Origin: Entamoeba invadens IP1
Lineage: Eukaryota; Evosea; Mastigamoebida; Endamoebidae
Direction of reading: 5' to 3'
Assembly: GCF_000330505.1 (NCBI RefSeq)
Contig: NW_004440426.1
Location: 415,728 to 479,727 of the forward strand
DNA length: 64,000 bases
A program made the translations under genes and the position numbers. The notes under the pieces were generated by a model that was given only the letters and a program-made list of their open reading frames with translations, ran no database searches and was not told the DNA's origin. Positions 1 through 10,614 of this stretch are shown piece after piece (the first letter of the stretch is position 1; the number at the start of each line of letters is the position of its first letter).

Positions 1-328
1 TGGAACATTTGGCATAGGGTTTTGGCTTTAATGCTGGACAACCATAAACCTCCGCCACAAACCTCTTACCATTGTTCCCACTTTGATTCGATCTAAAATC
101 AGAAAGAGCGCAATCTCTAGCAGCTCTCATTATTGACTCATAATTCCCAATTATTTTACACGACTCAACAAATTTGTTTAAAATATGCAAAAATATTGTT
201 AAACGGTCGTGAGATATTGATATTATGTATGCCAATGGCTTTTCATAATTAATTAACAACAACCTTTTCTCCAACTCCTTTCTTCTTTCTTTTAATTTTT
301 TAACACGAATATTTAACACCCCGTTCAT
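1..328 (-). CDS. Unrecognised protein, N-terminal part only (runs off the window)
   Basis: On the minus strand an ATG at 328-326 opens a frame that stays open for 109 codons to the window edge, so only the N-terminus is present. The first 25 residues are very basic and leucine-rich (a KKLKERRKELEKR stretch, probably a charged helix). A helical hydrophobic part follows, then a polar segment with several Gly, Asn, Lys and Cys. Base composition is clearly richer in G+C than the following 3.5 kb, which supports coding. I see no catalytic motif and do not recognise the family. A transposon-encoded protein is possible but not supported by what is visible. Confidence 0.55.
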   Translation of the reverse strand, partial: MNGVLNIRVKKLKERRKELEKRLLLINYEKPLAYIISISHDRLTIFLHILNKFVESCKIIGNYESIMRAARDCALSDFRSNQSGNNGKRFVAEVYGCPALKPKPYAKCS

Positions 329-3300
329 TAAATAAAATAGTTTTACTTTAAAACAGTTTTAGAAATTATATTTATATATAATTACACATTAAAAAAGATA
401 ACATAAATTAATTATTTTTTATTTTGTAATTAATTGGATATTTTTGTGTTAATGTTTTTTATAATATTTTATAAATTTATAAATTAAATAAAAATTATAA
501 TTTTTAATTTTTGAAATAAAACGATTTGTGTTGATATTATCAATTTTAAATAAATAACAAATTATTGACAAAAGTTTTTCTTTCAATGATAATAAATGAA
601 TATATGATTATCCAATTTTGATTAAATAAAATATGGAAATACATTGTTTAAATTTCAAAAGATATATCATCATAATATTATTCAAAACAATTGTTTGAAT
701 TGTTGTTTAGTTGCATTGTTGCTATTATTGTTAGATTAACATTTCGACAAATTTTTTCAAAATTCAATTCAATTTCATTTTTATATTATATATTAAATTT
801 AAAAAAAACTAGTTTTTTATATCAATAAAAATAATTTTTTGTTTTTATAATTATAATACTATTTATATTTAAAAAGTATTATAAATACCAAAATATTAAA
901 GTTTTATAAATTAAGTGATTAATAATTTGAAGTGACTTAATAATAAGAAAACAATGCAAAGATATTAATTTTTCAATATTTCAAACTTTAACTTGTACTT
1001 TTGAACAGTTGATTTGAAAACTATGGATATATTTACAATAAAGTATTTAAAAAAGTATTTTAAAATAAGTTGTTATATATATTTATACTTTAATAATCAA
1101 CTCTTTTGTTTAAAAAAATACAAAAGAATAATGTGATCAAATAAGAGTTATAAGTTTATGTAGTGTGGGAAATGTTTAATATATTATAAATTATCATCAT
1201 ATTGGTGTGAAATTTGAATATCCTTAAATAAATAAATTATTAAAACCAAATGTAAACTTTTATTATTTGTCGTTGTGTGACAGAATGATATATGTAAAAG
1301 TTTCAAATAAATGTGACAATAAAAATTGTTATTATTTCATTTGTAAAAAGTGTGTATTTCGTAAAAAATTGTTAATATTTATAAAAAGTAAAATTTAGTG
1401 TTGTTAGTATAAGTTTTAGGTTGTTTAAGTATTGTCATATTTTTTTATTGATGAACATGCTTTTAACATTTTTGAATTTAAATGTCAACAATTAATAACA
1501 ACAACATTATTATATTATATAACAAATAAAATAATTAAAAAAAAGAAAACTTTTTCATTGAAAATTACATAGAAACGTTATCATCCAGTTTCAAATCAAT
1601 ATACAAACAGATTTTAATGTAAATAGTTGAATTGAAATAATAACAAAATTGGTTGAAATTAAAGTTTCTGTTGTAAAAAGAAATTGGATATTCAGAAATA
1701 ATATACTTGATTGTGCATACACTTTTTGTTTGAATTTCTATATTATTATTGTTGATTTTTTAAAAAAAATATAAAATATTGAATAATATAATCAATTTGG
1801 TTTTAATATGAATAATTAAAAAATTAACAAATGGCTTTGAATTTACTATTTAAGATAAATAAAAGTGTTTGTTTTAACATGTTTTTGAGTTGATCACATA
1901 TTTAAAAAAGAAATTATTAATTGAGAATTTTTTTAATATTCTTTGAATTTTAGCAATGATTTAATTAAATTAATTTTAAACTTTGCAAGTGTGAAATAAT
2001 TTGCACAAAATAAATGAATATAATAGTAATAATTATTATAAAATTTAGAAAAGTTATAATTTGAGTTTTTATAAATATACACAATTAAATATTAAAAATA
2101 ATGGTTTGATACTAATATAACAATAAATAAGAAATTTATAACTTATATAATCAAATAGTTAAAAATTAGTTAAATTAATTAATGAAAAAATAAAACACCA
2201 AATAATACAATAAAAAATTTTTAAAAGTTCATCAAATAATATAATAAAAAAGAACCAGCACTTTTCATTAATTCCAATAATTGAATTGGTAATATTCATT
2301 GCACTTAAATTGTTATTTTGTCTATTTTGAGTTGTTGATCAATTATGCTATAAATTGATATAGACGCTCTGTAAATAATAATTTGAGTGATAATAATATA
2401 ATGTTATATAACAATGATCTTATAATTAGTATTGCACTAATAAAAATATGAACCTAGTTTTTTCACAAAAAAAAACAAAATCACGTTTTGGTTATGATCT
2501 TGTAAAATGTATGGCACTAACAATTAATAATGAACCAAGTTTTTTCACAAAAAAATAAAATAAACAAAAAACAAATGGTTGTTTGTTTTCGAATCAAAAA
2601 GAATATATTTTTGATCTGAAAAATAGTTTTTATATTATTTAAAAAAAAATAATTACTATATAATTATAACAAAAATAATAATAATTATTATTATACGTTT
2701 ATACAATTGTTTTTATTTAAATATTCGGGATATATTTTTTGTTTTTTTAAAAACCCTAAATAATAATAAAAATAGAAAAATGTCAATTTTTAATTGTTTT
2801 TTAGCCCATAAGTGTTATATTACAATATAAATAAATAGTGAATTGTGCAATTTTGGGATTTAACTGTTATGACATATTTTTTAATGTTAAAAAAATCAGT
2901 TATTCAACTAGTTTAATTCAATAGTTAAAAAAACTAAATGTAATTGTGTTTGTTTTTGAAAAAAAGAGATTCAAAAAAAAACATCAACTGAAAATGGTTT
3001 AATCATTTCAGTATAAACTGTTATATTCATTGTGCTAGAACGTGAATTTCAATTTTAAACATATTTTGATTTTTTAAAAATGAACAACTTGCAGCAGATT
3101 TAAAAATTTTGGTTGTCTGTCTGTTTGTTTTGTTTTTAAGAGCTTAGGCATTTTTTTACTATTTTTATATGCCCCGAAATCAAACATAAAAATTGTCTGA
3201 TATAAAAAGTTGGTTTTAGGGTATTTTTCTTGCAGCTAAAAACTGATCATTTTCATTAAAAAGCCATATTTTTCTCAAAATTTAAGCTTAAAAATGCAGT

Positions 3301-3903
3301 TTTGGGTTTTAATATATTTTTTCCACTGGGTTTTTCGAACCATGTTCTAATAAATAATTGGTTTTCGGCCAGTTAAGTGTTAAACAAAAAAATGTAGATC
3401 TGTTTTTATTATATATAAAGAAACTAGCATTTAACAATCGAATACAACAATGAATCAAATCATTTTGATAATTCAAAAATTAATAAATGCATAAAAAGTC
3501 TAAAAAATAGAGTTGTGTTGTTTCAAACAGTCACTTCACCAAATTTTTGTTTATCAAAGAAAAACTTCTCACCTTGACACGAAATTTGTTTTGCAATATA
3601 TTACTTATATCTTTATCAAATTTATCACAATATCAACTGTATAATCTTTTTACAAAGAACACCAAGTGATAGAAATAATTAAAAAAACATTAAAAACTTA
3701 AAAAGTCTGTTTGTTGAATGTTTCCACCATTTTCCTATGTTTTTTAAAGCGGAACCCCTTACCTTTGTAAGCGAAAGTAAACTACAAACGAATTCATACT
3801 GACAAATAAAGTGGGTGATATGGGAAAACACAAACAATAAGAAGTTGACTTCCTCTAAAAACAATTATGGCAAATATTTTATTTTAGTAAACTTATCAGA
3901 CTA
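329..3903. other. Gene-free AT-rich tract
   Basis: I find no credible coding region on either strand here. The sequence is homopolymer-rich A/T with frequent stops in all frames; the only frame over 60 codons (minus strand, 3679-3864) is low-complexity, hydrophobic and without a recognisable motif. The one structured feature I can support is a diverged direct repeat at 2414-2560. The tract separates an unrecognised gene from the composite mobile element, so it may contain decayed transposon sequence, but nothing identifiable remains. Confidence 0.6.
2414..2560. repeat. Diverged tandem duplication, two copies of about 67 bp
   Basis: Copy one starts at 2414 and copy two at 2493. Both run from ATGATCTT through a GCACTAA core to a GTTTTTTCACAAAAAAA end. 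They differ by scattered substitutions and a few small gaps, with about 79 bp between the starts. No coding frame covers it. Confidence 0.6.
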
Positions 3904-4175
3904 AAGGCGATCACGGTGAATCTATTTATGTTGATTATTTTGGCTTTTTTACTAGGGAAATAAATATAGGACTGTTATTATTAAAAATGAAAAATTTTGA
4001 AAATAAAATTTTTCCTAATAAAAATACAACATACTTTGCTCCAAATATAAAAAACAAATTATTTGCAAAATAATATTTTATATTTTGAATCAGTTTCTCG
4101 ACATTTTCTGTTAAAAAAATAATTCTTGTTATTTTTTAATAAAAAATTTAATATATTTATTAAATTATATAGTTC

Positions 4176-4585
4176 AAATAATTATTTTTACAAAATATAT
4201 ATAAAAACCGCAATTGAGTTGTGTGAACGGGGAATTTGTATTGATTGATGGAAAAGCGTTTCCGTTGATCTTGCGGAGACTTTGGATACATTTCCGTAGC
4301 TAGTTAGTTACAATTAACACAACAATGAAAGTCCACCGCTATTTTTCATCAAATTTTTTTTGTTAAGAAAAAAAAACGTGAAAAAAATTGAAATAGTATA
4401 TTCAATCGTAAATAATCTATAATACAAAAACATTATCTATATATAAAAAGTGCATTTTTCATCATCTAAATATAGAATAATTAATATAAAAGAAAAAAAC
4501 ACATTGTACTAATAATTTGTATTATTATATATAATATCGTAATAGTACACCATTCATGATCGTTTATTATATCATTTAAATTATT
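4176..4585 (+). repeat. Left arm of long inverted repeat (about 410 bp)
   Basis: This arm is the reverse complement of 7022-7432 with scattered mismatches. Landmarks shared by both arms are GTGTGAACGGGGAATTTG, GCGTTTCCGTTGATCTTGCG, GAAAGTCCACCGCTATTTTT and AGTACACCATTCATGATCG. Similarity fades at the inner side near 4585 and at the outer side near 4176. Symmetric arms this long are typical of foldback-type DNA transposons. Confidence 0.85.
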
Positions 4586-5468
4586 GATTTTAACATGTTT
4601 ATCACATTTATCAATTGTAACACCAACAATAAAAAATCGAATAGTCAATAACAATGTTTGATTGCTATCACAATTTGTTGTTTTTGCTATTCATATTAAA
4701 TAAATTGATTGTTTGAATATTGATGTAACTAATTTTTTATTGTTCGACATTATATTATAAAATATCATATAAACAAGTGATAGAGCTTGATACAATGATA
4801 TAACATTAATATATTAACGGTTTTAACATTTTTAATGTGAATTATCATTGAACCAAAAGGTAAAATTATTTATTGATATTTTAAACTAAATAATTTGAAC
4901 AACAAATTGTGTTATAATTATTTAACATGAAACATCGTAAAATGAATGTTTTGTAAATTGTTAAACTACAAATTTTTAATATTTGTAAATTAATATTTTG
5001 ATATATACATTTGCATATCCTTGTATTAAGAATCACTTTATCAAAAATACAATAAACAAAAAATACATTTTTAAACACTCATAATATGTTTTTATACTTT
5101 TCAATGAATCAGAATTAAATCTATATGAAAATCACTTTAAATGTTAGTATTGTAATATAACAAGCTTAAATATTCATTTTCTTGATTAAAATAACACTAA
5201 AATAATATAAACATAAATTTCAAGCAATATCAATTTGATTGATAATTAAAAAATGTATGTTATTTTTTTGTTATTAAAGTTAACAAACAAATACAGAAAA
5301 ACTTTCAATGAATTTGTGAATTATCAGAATTGTTTATTAAAAAACAAAAATAACCCATTATTAACAATATAATTTGACATACAAATATTACACCTTTGAA
5401 AACTGTTTAAATGTTGTTTTTATTAAAGAACAAATACCCGTACATATTATGTATAAGAAAAATAATGT

Positions 5469-5485
5469 TAATTAAACACAATAAA
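5469..5485 (+). repeat. Target-site duplication of the LINE fragment, left copy
   Basis: The 17-mer TAATTAAACACAATAAA here is repeated exactly at 6819-6835. The two copies bracket the LINE fragment precisely, as expected for target-primed integration. Confidence 0.75.
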
Positions 5486-6818
5486 CAAAAAAAGAGTTTC
5501 AATTATGATATACCTTCTCGATAATTCGATTCGGTTTTCATAGCTAGGAGTAGTCATTTGCCATAACCATCTCTTCGCCCCCATTGGTTTCATCCTCCGG
5601 GTTTTCGTTTTCGTTTTCGCTCTCGATTGAGTTTTATATTTCAAAAGAGGCTTTTCCATGACTCATGTAACTCATAAGGTCTTTCATGCATGTTATGACA
5701 ACACGCTTCAGCATCTTGTTGTAGTCTACTTTGATCTTGAGCACTCTTTCGAGCCTTTCGACTGACAACTTGTTGATTAACCCACTGATGGTTAGCACAA
5801 CATGTATGTTCGTTACTGTTTGCAAGTTTTTGGTTCTTCTCAGTTTTTCGGCTAATATTGAGTATTTTGATATTTTTCTAAAGTAGGCAGTGGATAGATT
5901 TTCATCTTTTACAATCGTTACATCAATAACATACCCCTTCCTGTTCTCATTGTTCTACCAGTAAATGTCAGGCCTTCGGGCAAAGCTTGCTCTGTCATCA
6001 CACAATATATTCATTTCGGCAATTAGGACATTTACTTCACCTTCATCTGTGAGGGTTTTAGGAGGCGTACCCAGATCCATTTCATTTGTGGAAAGCTTCA
6101 GCTTCTTGATCAAAGCCACATGGATCATTTTGCAGACATAGTTGTGCCTGTCAATCTGGGATTTCTTGGTCATTGGGCAGCTCAGTAATACGTGAGGTAT
6201 GTTTGCCACCATGTTTTTACAACAATAGCACTTTTCATCACCCTTATTCTTTGTGATTGCCAATTTTCTGTGACCAACAATGGTTGCATATCCTTGCATT
6301 CTGACGACTTGAATGAATGCATTCCTTTTGATGTTGCAGTTCTTCCATGCTCTGCCAGAGATCTCTCGATGGCACATTTGGTGGTTAAGCATCTTTGGGA
6401 GTATGCCAGCAGACTTCTTTGCCATCCACTGTTTCATGTAGTAGTCATTGATTTTTTGACTCACATGCTCGAGAACTGTGATAATTGACTTATCTTTTGT
6501 GGCTTCGTTTTCAATGCACTCTTCAATCTCTGTTTGTGTGATTTTCTTTTTGAGAAAATTGACCGCTCTTTTCATCAAATTGTCTGGTGCATCACGCGTG
6601 TGTTTGAGCAAATCAGCAATGTTGGAATCACTGTGCCAAACGTATTTCAGAAACACGCGGATTAGTTCTTTGCCACATTCATCTCTGCAACCTCTGAGAC
6701 CATACCCCATGTCAAGTTGGTTGACATACAATCGGTATTTTGTCAAGTCTCTACCATTCAATTTGTGTTTTGTAAGGAACTTTCGGATTTTGAGGTCTAA
6801 CATATCCAACTGACCTAA
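5486..6818 (-). mobile_element. 5'-truncated non-LTR retrotransposon (R4/EhLINE type)
   Basis: A 1,333-bp insertion read on the minus strand and flanked by exact 17-bp direct repeats. It holds only the 3' part of a LINE: the region after the reverse transcriptase, a CCHC zinc-binding cluster and a restriction-like endonuclease, then a short 3' UTR ending near 5486. The reverse transcriptase itself is missing, consistent with the 5' truncation usual for LINE copies. Because it sits between the arms of an inverted-repeat element, the LINE must have inserted into that element after it formed. R4-clade elements with this endonuclease are the known LINEs of Entamoeba. Confidence 0.8.
5634..6809 (-). 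pseudogene. LINE ORF remnant: CCHC and restriction-like endonuclease, one in-frame stop
   Basis: The frame reads 392 codons from 6809 to 5634, interrupted by a single TAG at 5957-5955. The N-terminal 180 residues resemble the post-RT thumb of R2/R4 elements (a LYVNQLDMGYGLRG segment). A CC-X8-H-X4-C cluster follows (CCKNMVANIPHVLLSC), then DRHN, then RPD at the end of the first block. In the same frame after the TAG comes IDVTIV, giving PD-X14-D with the stop codon as one X, which is the endonuclease active-site pattern. The stop therefore falls inside the catalytic motif. I see no frameshift. This copy cannot encode a working retrotransposase by itself. Confidence 0.8.
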
Positions 6819-6835
6819 TAATTAAACACAATAAA
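6819..6835 (+). repeat. Target-site duplication of the LINE fragment, right copy
   Basis: Exact second copy of the 17-mer at 5469-5485. It immediately abuts the 5' truncation point of the LINE (minus strand). Confidence 0.75.
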
Positions 6836-7021
6836 TATATTATCTAAAAAACAAAATTATCAAAAATTTAGTACTTTTGACAATTCGTATTAAGGTTTGT
6901 AAATCTGTATAAAATTGATTATTTAACAAAAAAAATAAATATTGTAACATGTAAACTGTATCACGCGTGTCAAGTTTCTTCAAAATAAGTTTACGTTTAT
7001 TGTTCAAATTACAAGTGTTGT

Positions 7022-7432
7022 AATAATTTAAACGAAATAATAAACGATCATGAATGGTGTACTATTACGATATTATATATAATAATACAAATTATTAGTA
7101 CAATGTGTTTTTTTTCTTTTATATTAATTATTCTATATTTAGATGATGAAAAATGCACTTTTTATATATAGATAATGTTTTTGTATTATAGATTATTTAC
7201 GATTGAATATACTATTTCAATTTTTTTCACGGTTTTTTTCTTAACAAAAAAGTTTTAATGAAAAATAGCGGTGGACTTTCATTGTTGTGTTAATTGTAAC
7301 TAACTAGCTACGGAAATGTATCCAAAGTCTCCGCAAGATCAACGGAAACGCTTTGCCTTTAATCAATCCAAATTCCCCGTTCACACAACTTAATTGCGAT
7401 TTTTATATTTATTTTGTAAAAATAATTATTTT
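7022..7432 (-). repeat. Right arm of long inverted repeat (about 410 bp)
   Basis: This is the partner of 4176-4585. The two arms have the same landmarks in inverted order and are close in length, and most differences are single-base. Just outside it (7560-7720) lie several short CACTGTGA and CATAGTGA motifs in both orientations, which may be subterminal transposase-binding repeats. Confidence 0.85.
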
Positions 7433-7719
7433 CATTGTTTTTTAAAGAAATAATCTTTCGATTGCAAAATAATTAATATATTTTGATTATATATACTATA
7501 TTTAATTAATTTTATAAATAAAAATAGGGTTGTTTCTTAATTAGTAAAAAAAATGGTTATTATTAAAAATCATCATCATTTATAGTAAAATTAATTTTTT
7601 TCTTTGTTATATTTTTAAAATCATCACCATTTAAATAGAGTTCAAAATTCACTGTGATATTTATTTTCATAGTGATTTTTACACTTCATGATGATTATCA
7701 AATTCACTGTGATCGCCTT

Positions 7720-8253
7720 AAGAAAAGCTGTTTTTTTTTCATTATAATTTGGTAATAAAAAAATAAATAGTTTTTATTCAAATATATATTGTTTATACAA
7801 TAACACTATTTGTAGAAAATATTCATTTCATATTAATATTTTTTAGTTTAAAAAACGAATTATCAAAATAAAAAAAATATAAATTGATGTACTATAAATA
7901 ATAATAAAATGTAGTATTATATTATTAATAAAAAAAATATTTTCAAATTTAAAAACATTTTTAATGATGTATCACATTTCGCTAAACTCAATTATTTTTT
8001 AATTAAATTAAAATTTAAATATTTTTGTTATTATTTTTAATAATTATTTAATTCATAAATTTTTTGTTTCTAAAACATTCTGATTCAACAATAGTTCTGA
8101 AATATAACAAATATCCAACCTTCAATCAATTTTTCTTATCACATTTAATAACAAAGACAAAAACAAATAAAAATGTAAACATGAAATAATAATAAATACC
8201 ATTCTTATATCCACAAACTTTCATAAATATATAAAAAATGAGCGAAATGGAGT
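7720..8253. other. Gene-free AT-rich spacer upstream of the TLDc-like gene
   Basis: No coding frame or repeat is supported here beyond A/T runs. The last 100 bases should hold the 5' UTR and promoter of the gene that starts at 8298. Confidence 0.6.
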
Positions 8254-8263
8254 GATATTTAAA
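8254..8263 (+). promoter_or_regulatory. TATA-like core promoter element
   Basis: GATATTTAAA lies 35-44 bases before the ATG at 8298 and matches the Entamoeba TATA-like consensus GTATTTAAA at nine of ten positions when aligned. This spacing is usual for Entamoeba genes, which have very short 5' UTRs. Confidence 0.5.
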
Positions 8264-8297
8264 TGAATAACCAGATTGGTATCTCAAACAAACTGTT

Positions 8298-9251
8298 ATG
8301 GGTCCATCCCCATCCACCTCGGTTTCATCTTCTTCTATTCGCTCGGGCTCCGTCGCGCAAGTGATCGAAGCAAAAAAGCAAAAGCGGACCAAACTGAAAT
8401 TCAAGCACAAACACAACAAAACGGAGATGTTGCCCGAAACGATTGGAAGTAGTGAAGAAGAGATTTTGGAAGAGGAAGAAACTCTATACCAAATTCCCGA
8501 CATTGAAGATGAAGAACTGATGCACTCGAAGTCGGTCTTCACCCCTAAAATAAGAAAGACGTTGTTCTCAACACCAAAACTTTTTTCGAACACACCAACT
8601 CCAAATATCGACGACCGATCACCGCGTTTTAAAGGGACAAAAACACCAAAACCAAGAAGTTCGAAAATTTCTACGCCGTCACTGAATTTTGCATCGCCAA
8701 GACTTCGACCAGCAGACTTTTGCGCGACTCCAACGGCTCCAGTACTCCACCAAGAAAAAATCGCGTTTATTCAGAAAGAAACAAACAAAAAGAAATTCAC
8801 CACTATATATAACAGCGAAATAGATGGGTTTGATGCACGAGAGCTGAGCTCTCGTGTGTGTTGTCAAACCAATACATTGTTTGTAGTGATAACGGATAAT
8901 GAGCAGTTTGGGTTTTATAACGAAGACTTGATACCAATTGTGAAGAATGAAACCCTCCAAGTCGAGTCGAAGGATATGTTTCTGTTTGTGCTGTCTGGGA
9001 GAATTGTCCAACCAACTTCTTTTCGACGAAATGAAGGCACAAGAAGTTTGACACTCTACGCCCCTTCGGAAAAAAATTTCGTGGTGACTTGTTTCTGTGC
9101 TTTTTGGGTGACTTCTGATGGTAAGATATACGTCCACCATTTAATTAAGGAAATGTATCCAGGACTGAAAAATATGACAAGTCCACTCATCGAGAGAAAC
9201 GTCTCTGAAAAATTCTCGTGCAAAAGACTCGTTGCAATTAAATGTGAATAA
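8298..9251 (+). CDS. TLDc-domain-like protein with Ser/Thr-Pro-rich N-terminus
   Basis: 317 residues. Residues 1-60 are Ser-rich, then basic, then acidic. Residues 80-146 carry at least eight Thr-Pro or Ser-Pro sites (TPK, STPK, NTPTP, RSPR, TKTPKP, STPS, ASPR, ATPT), typical targets of proline-directed kinases. Residues 167-317 resemble a TLDc fold: the opening FTTIYNSEIDGFDARELSSR, a central strand pair with FGFY, a long hydrophobic strand FVVTCFCAFW and a C-terminal KRLVAIKCE strand like the conserved closing strand of TLDc proteins. Entamoeba has many such proteins of unknown function. The ATG is the first in frame and an in-frame stop lies just upstream. The family call rests on pattern recognition only. 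Confidence 0.65.
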   Translation: MGPSPSTSVSSSSIRSGSVAQVIEAKKQKRTKLKFKHKHNKTEMLPETIGSSEEEILEEEETLYQIPDIEDEELMHSKSVFTPKIRKTLFSTPKLFSNTPTPNIDDRSPRFKGTKTPKPRSSKISTPSLNFASPRLRPADFCATPTAPVLHQEKIAFIQKETNKKKFTTIYNSEIDGFDARELSSRVCCQTNTLFVVITDNEQFGFYNEDLIPIVKNETLQVESKDMFLFVLSGRIVQPTSFRRNEGTRSLTLYAPSEKNFVVTCFCAFWVTSDGKIYVHHLIKEMYPGLKNMTSPLIERNVSEKFSCKRLVAIKCE

Positions 9252-10614
9252 AACGTTCTGTCAATTATCATTGTAATTTACTTTTTTCTGTGTAACATTG
9301 GTTTTTGAATTTTTAATGGCATGTTATAATAACTTTGACTAAGATTATTTTACACAATTTGGATCTTGTTGACAGTTGTATTATTTTATTATATAGAATC
9401 AAAAATATAGTTAAATTAAACTATATTAACTAATTTGTCATAAAAGTTGAATATATGTGACTGCACCTTTTTTACAGAAACACGGAAATAAAGTGCACGT
9501 TTATTCAAGACTTTTAGGATATTTGTTAAGTGTAGCTCATTTATTGGTTGTAATTTTTTACAAATAGGAATTATACCGACAAACTTTCCCAATGAAAACA
9601 AAAATTGAAAACTGGTAAATACAAGCAATTTTTTATTTTATTAATATCATAAAAACCAGGAAGGGTTAGCAAATAAGAGAAAACTGAGAAAAATTCATCC
9701 TCGTGGGCTGGTACTTCATTTTTTGAAAAACTGATTGGAAAAACTTTTATTTTTTTTTAAAGCAAAAAAATACCAGCGACATATTTAATTTTTAATTACC
9801 ATTTAATTAAATTATTATTACTGTAAAACTAATTTATTTCTTTTAAACAAATTAATAATCACAAATGCTAACATAAGAAATTTCTTCTTATTGAACGTTG
9901 TTAATTTTTACAATAAAAAAGTGTGAAAAAACTAATAAAATCCCTTTCATAAAGGGTTTTATTTGTTTCATTTTATTTAAAAGTTCAAGAAACTCAACTT
10001 TAATAATCGAAAATGAAAAAAATTAAAAATAAAGAACAAAAAATGCTTTTGTCGACATCTTTTTAGGACAATTATTATTCTTCCCAAAAAAGAAATATAA
10101 TAATAGCTTTACTGTTATTTTTGGTCATTTATAAACACCGTAAATGAATGGGAAAAAGACGATAACATTCCATTTAAAAATCAATTGTATAATTAATGTG
10201 TAAACAACGCAGTTATGAACAGATAGAAAAAAAATATGAAGTGCGATTCACCATTCAGCATTGTCACCCAACGGTAATCAGAATTTCATATAATTAATGT
10301 GCACATTTATTCAACTTCCAAAGAAGGAAAAGAAACTAAGTGTGTCTCAAGGATTTCACTATCAATAATTTTTCTTATCTAATATGTAACTCACCTCTCT
10401 AAATGCCTCGCTAGAATTGTAAACTCGACAACTAATGTAATAAAGCAAAAATAAGAGGGAAAATAGGCACGTTCCAAATAATAAGAGAAACTTGGCATTT
10501 TCAAGGATAAGGAAATACCGAAGACAAAAATATGAATTTAAAAATAAATAACTATAATTATAAAAATAACTTTTTCTACCTATAAATTGGACTAACTGCT
10601 CATTTACAAAGAAG
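9252..10614. other. Gene-free spacer, 1.36 kb
   Basis: No convincing coding region. A small stem-loop (AAAATCCCTTT, loop CAT, AAAGGGTTTTAT) lies at about 9937-9962. The part from 10170 to 10450 is a little richer in G+C than the rest and may hold upstream regulatory sequence for the gene at 10615. A TATA-like CCTATAAATTG lies near 10580, about 35 bases before that gene. Confidence 0.5.

Larger units (their letters stand above)
3904..7719. mobile_element. Composite inverted-repeat element with a nested LINE fragment
   Basis: The outer ends are inverted copies of AAGGCGATCAC(G/A)GTGAAT, from 3904 on the left and ending at 7719 on the right. Inside them lie two long inverted arms (4176-4585 and 7022-7432), and between the arms a LINE fragment (5486-6818). 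No transposase is visible, so this looks like a non-autonomous or decayed DNA element. I could not find a target-site duplication at the outer ends. The part between the outer ends and the long arms is only weakly similar on the two sides. The outer limits are therefore less certain than the arms. Confidence 0.55.

Noticed and set aside
6192..6813. Plus-strand frames opposite the LINE remnant
   Set aside because: They are antisense shadows; the minus strand carries the recognisable zinc-binding and endonuclease motifs.
3900..7725. piggyBac-type TTAA or mariner-type TA duplications at the outer ends of the composite element
   Set aside because: TTAA is seen only at the right end (the left reads TAAA) and no equal flanks could be matched.
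9416..9628. 70-codon minus-strand frame
   Set aside because: It is hydrophobic and low in information, has no conserved motif or promoter support, and lies in an AT-rich spacer.
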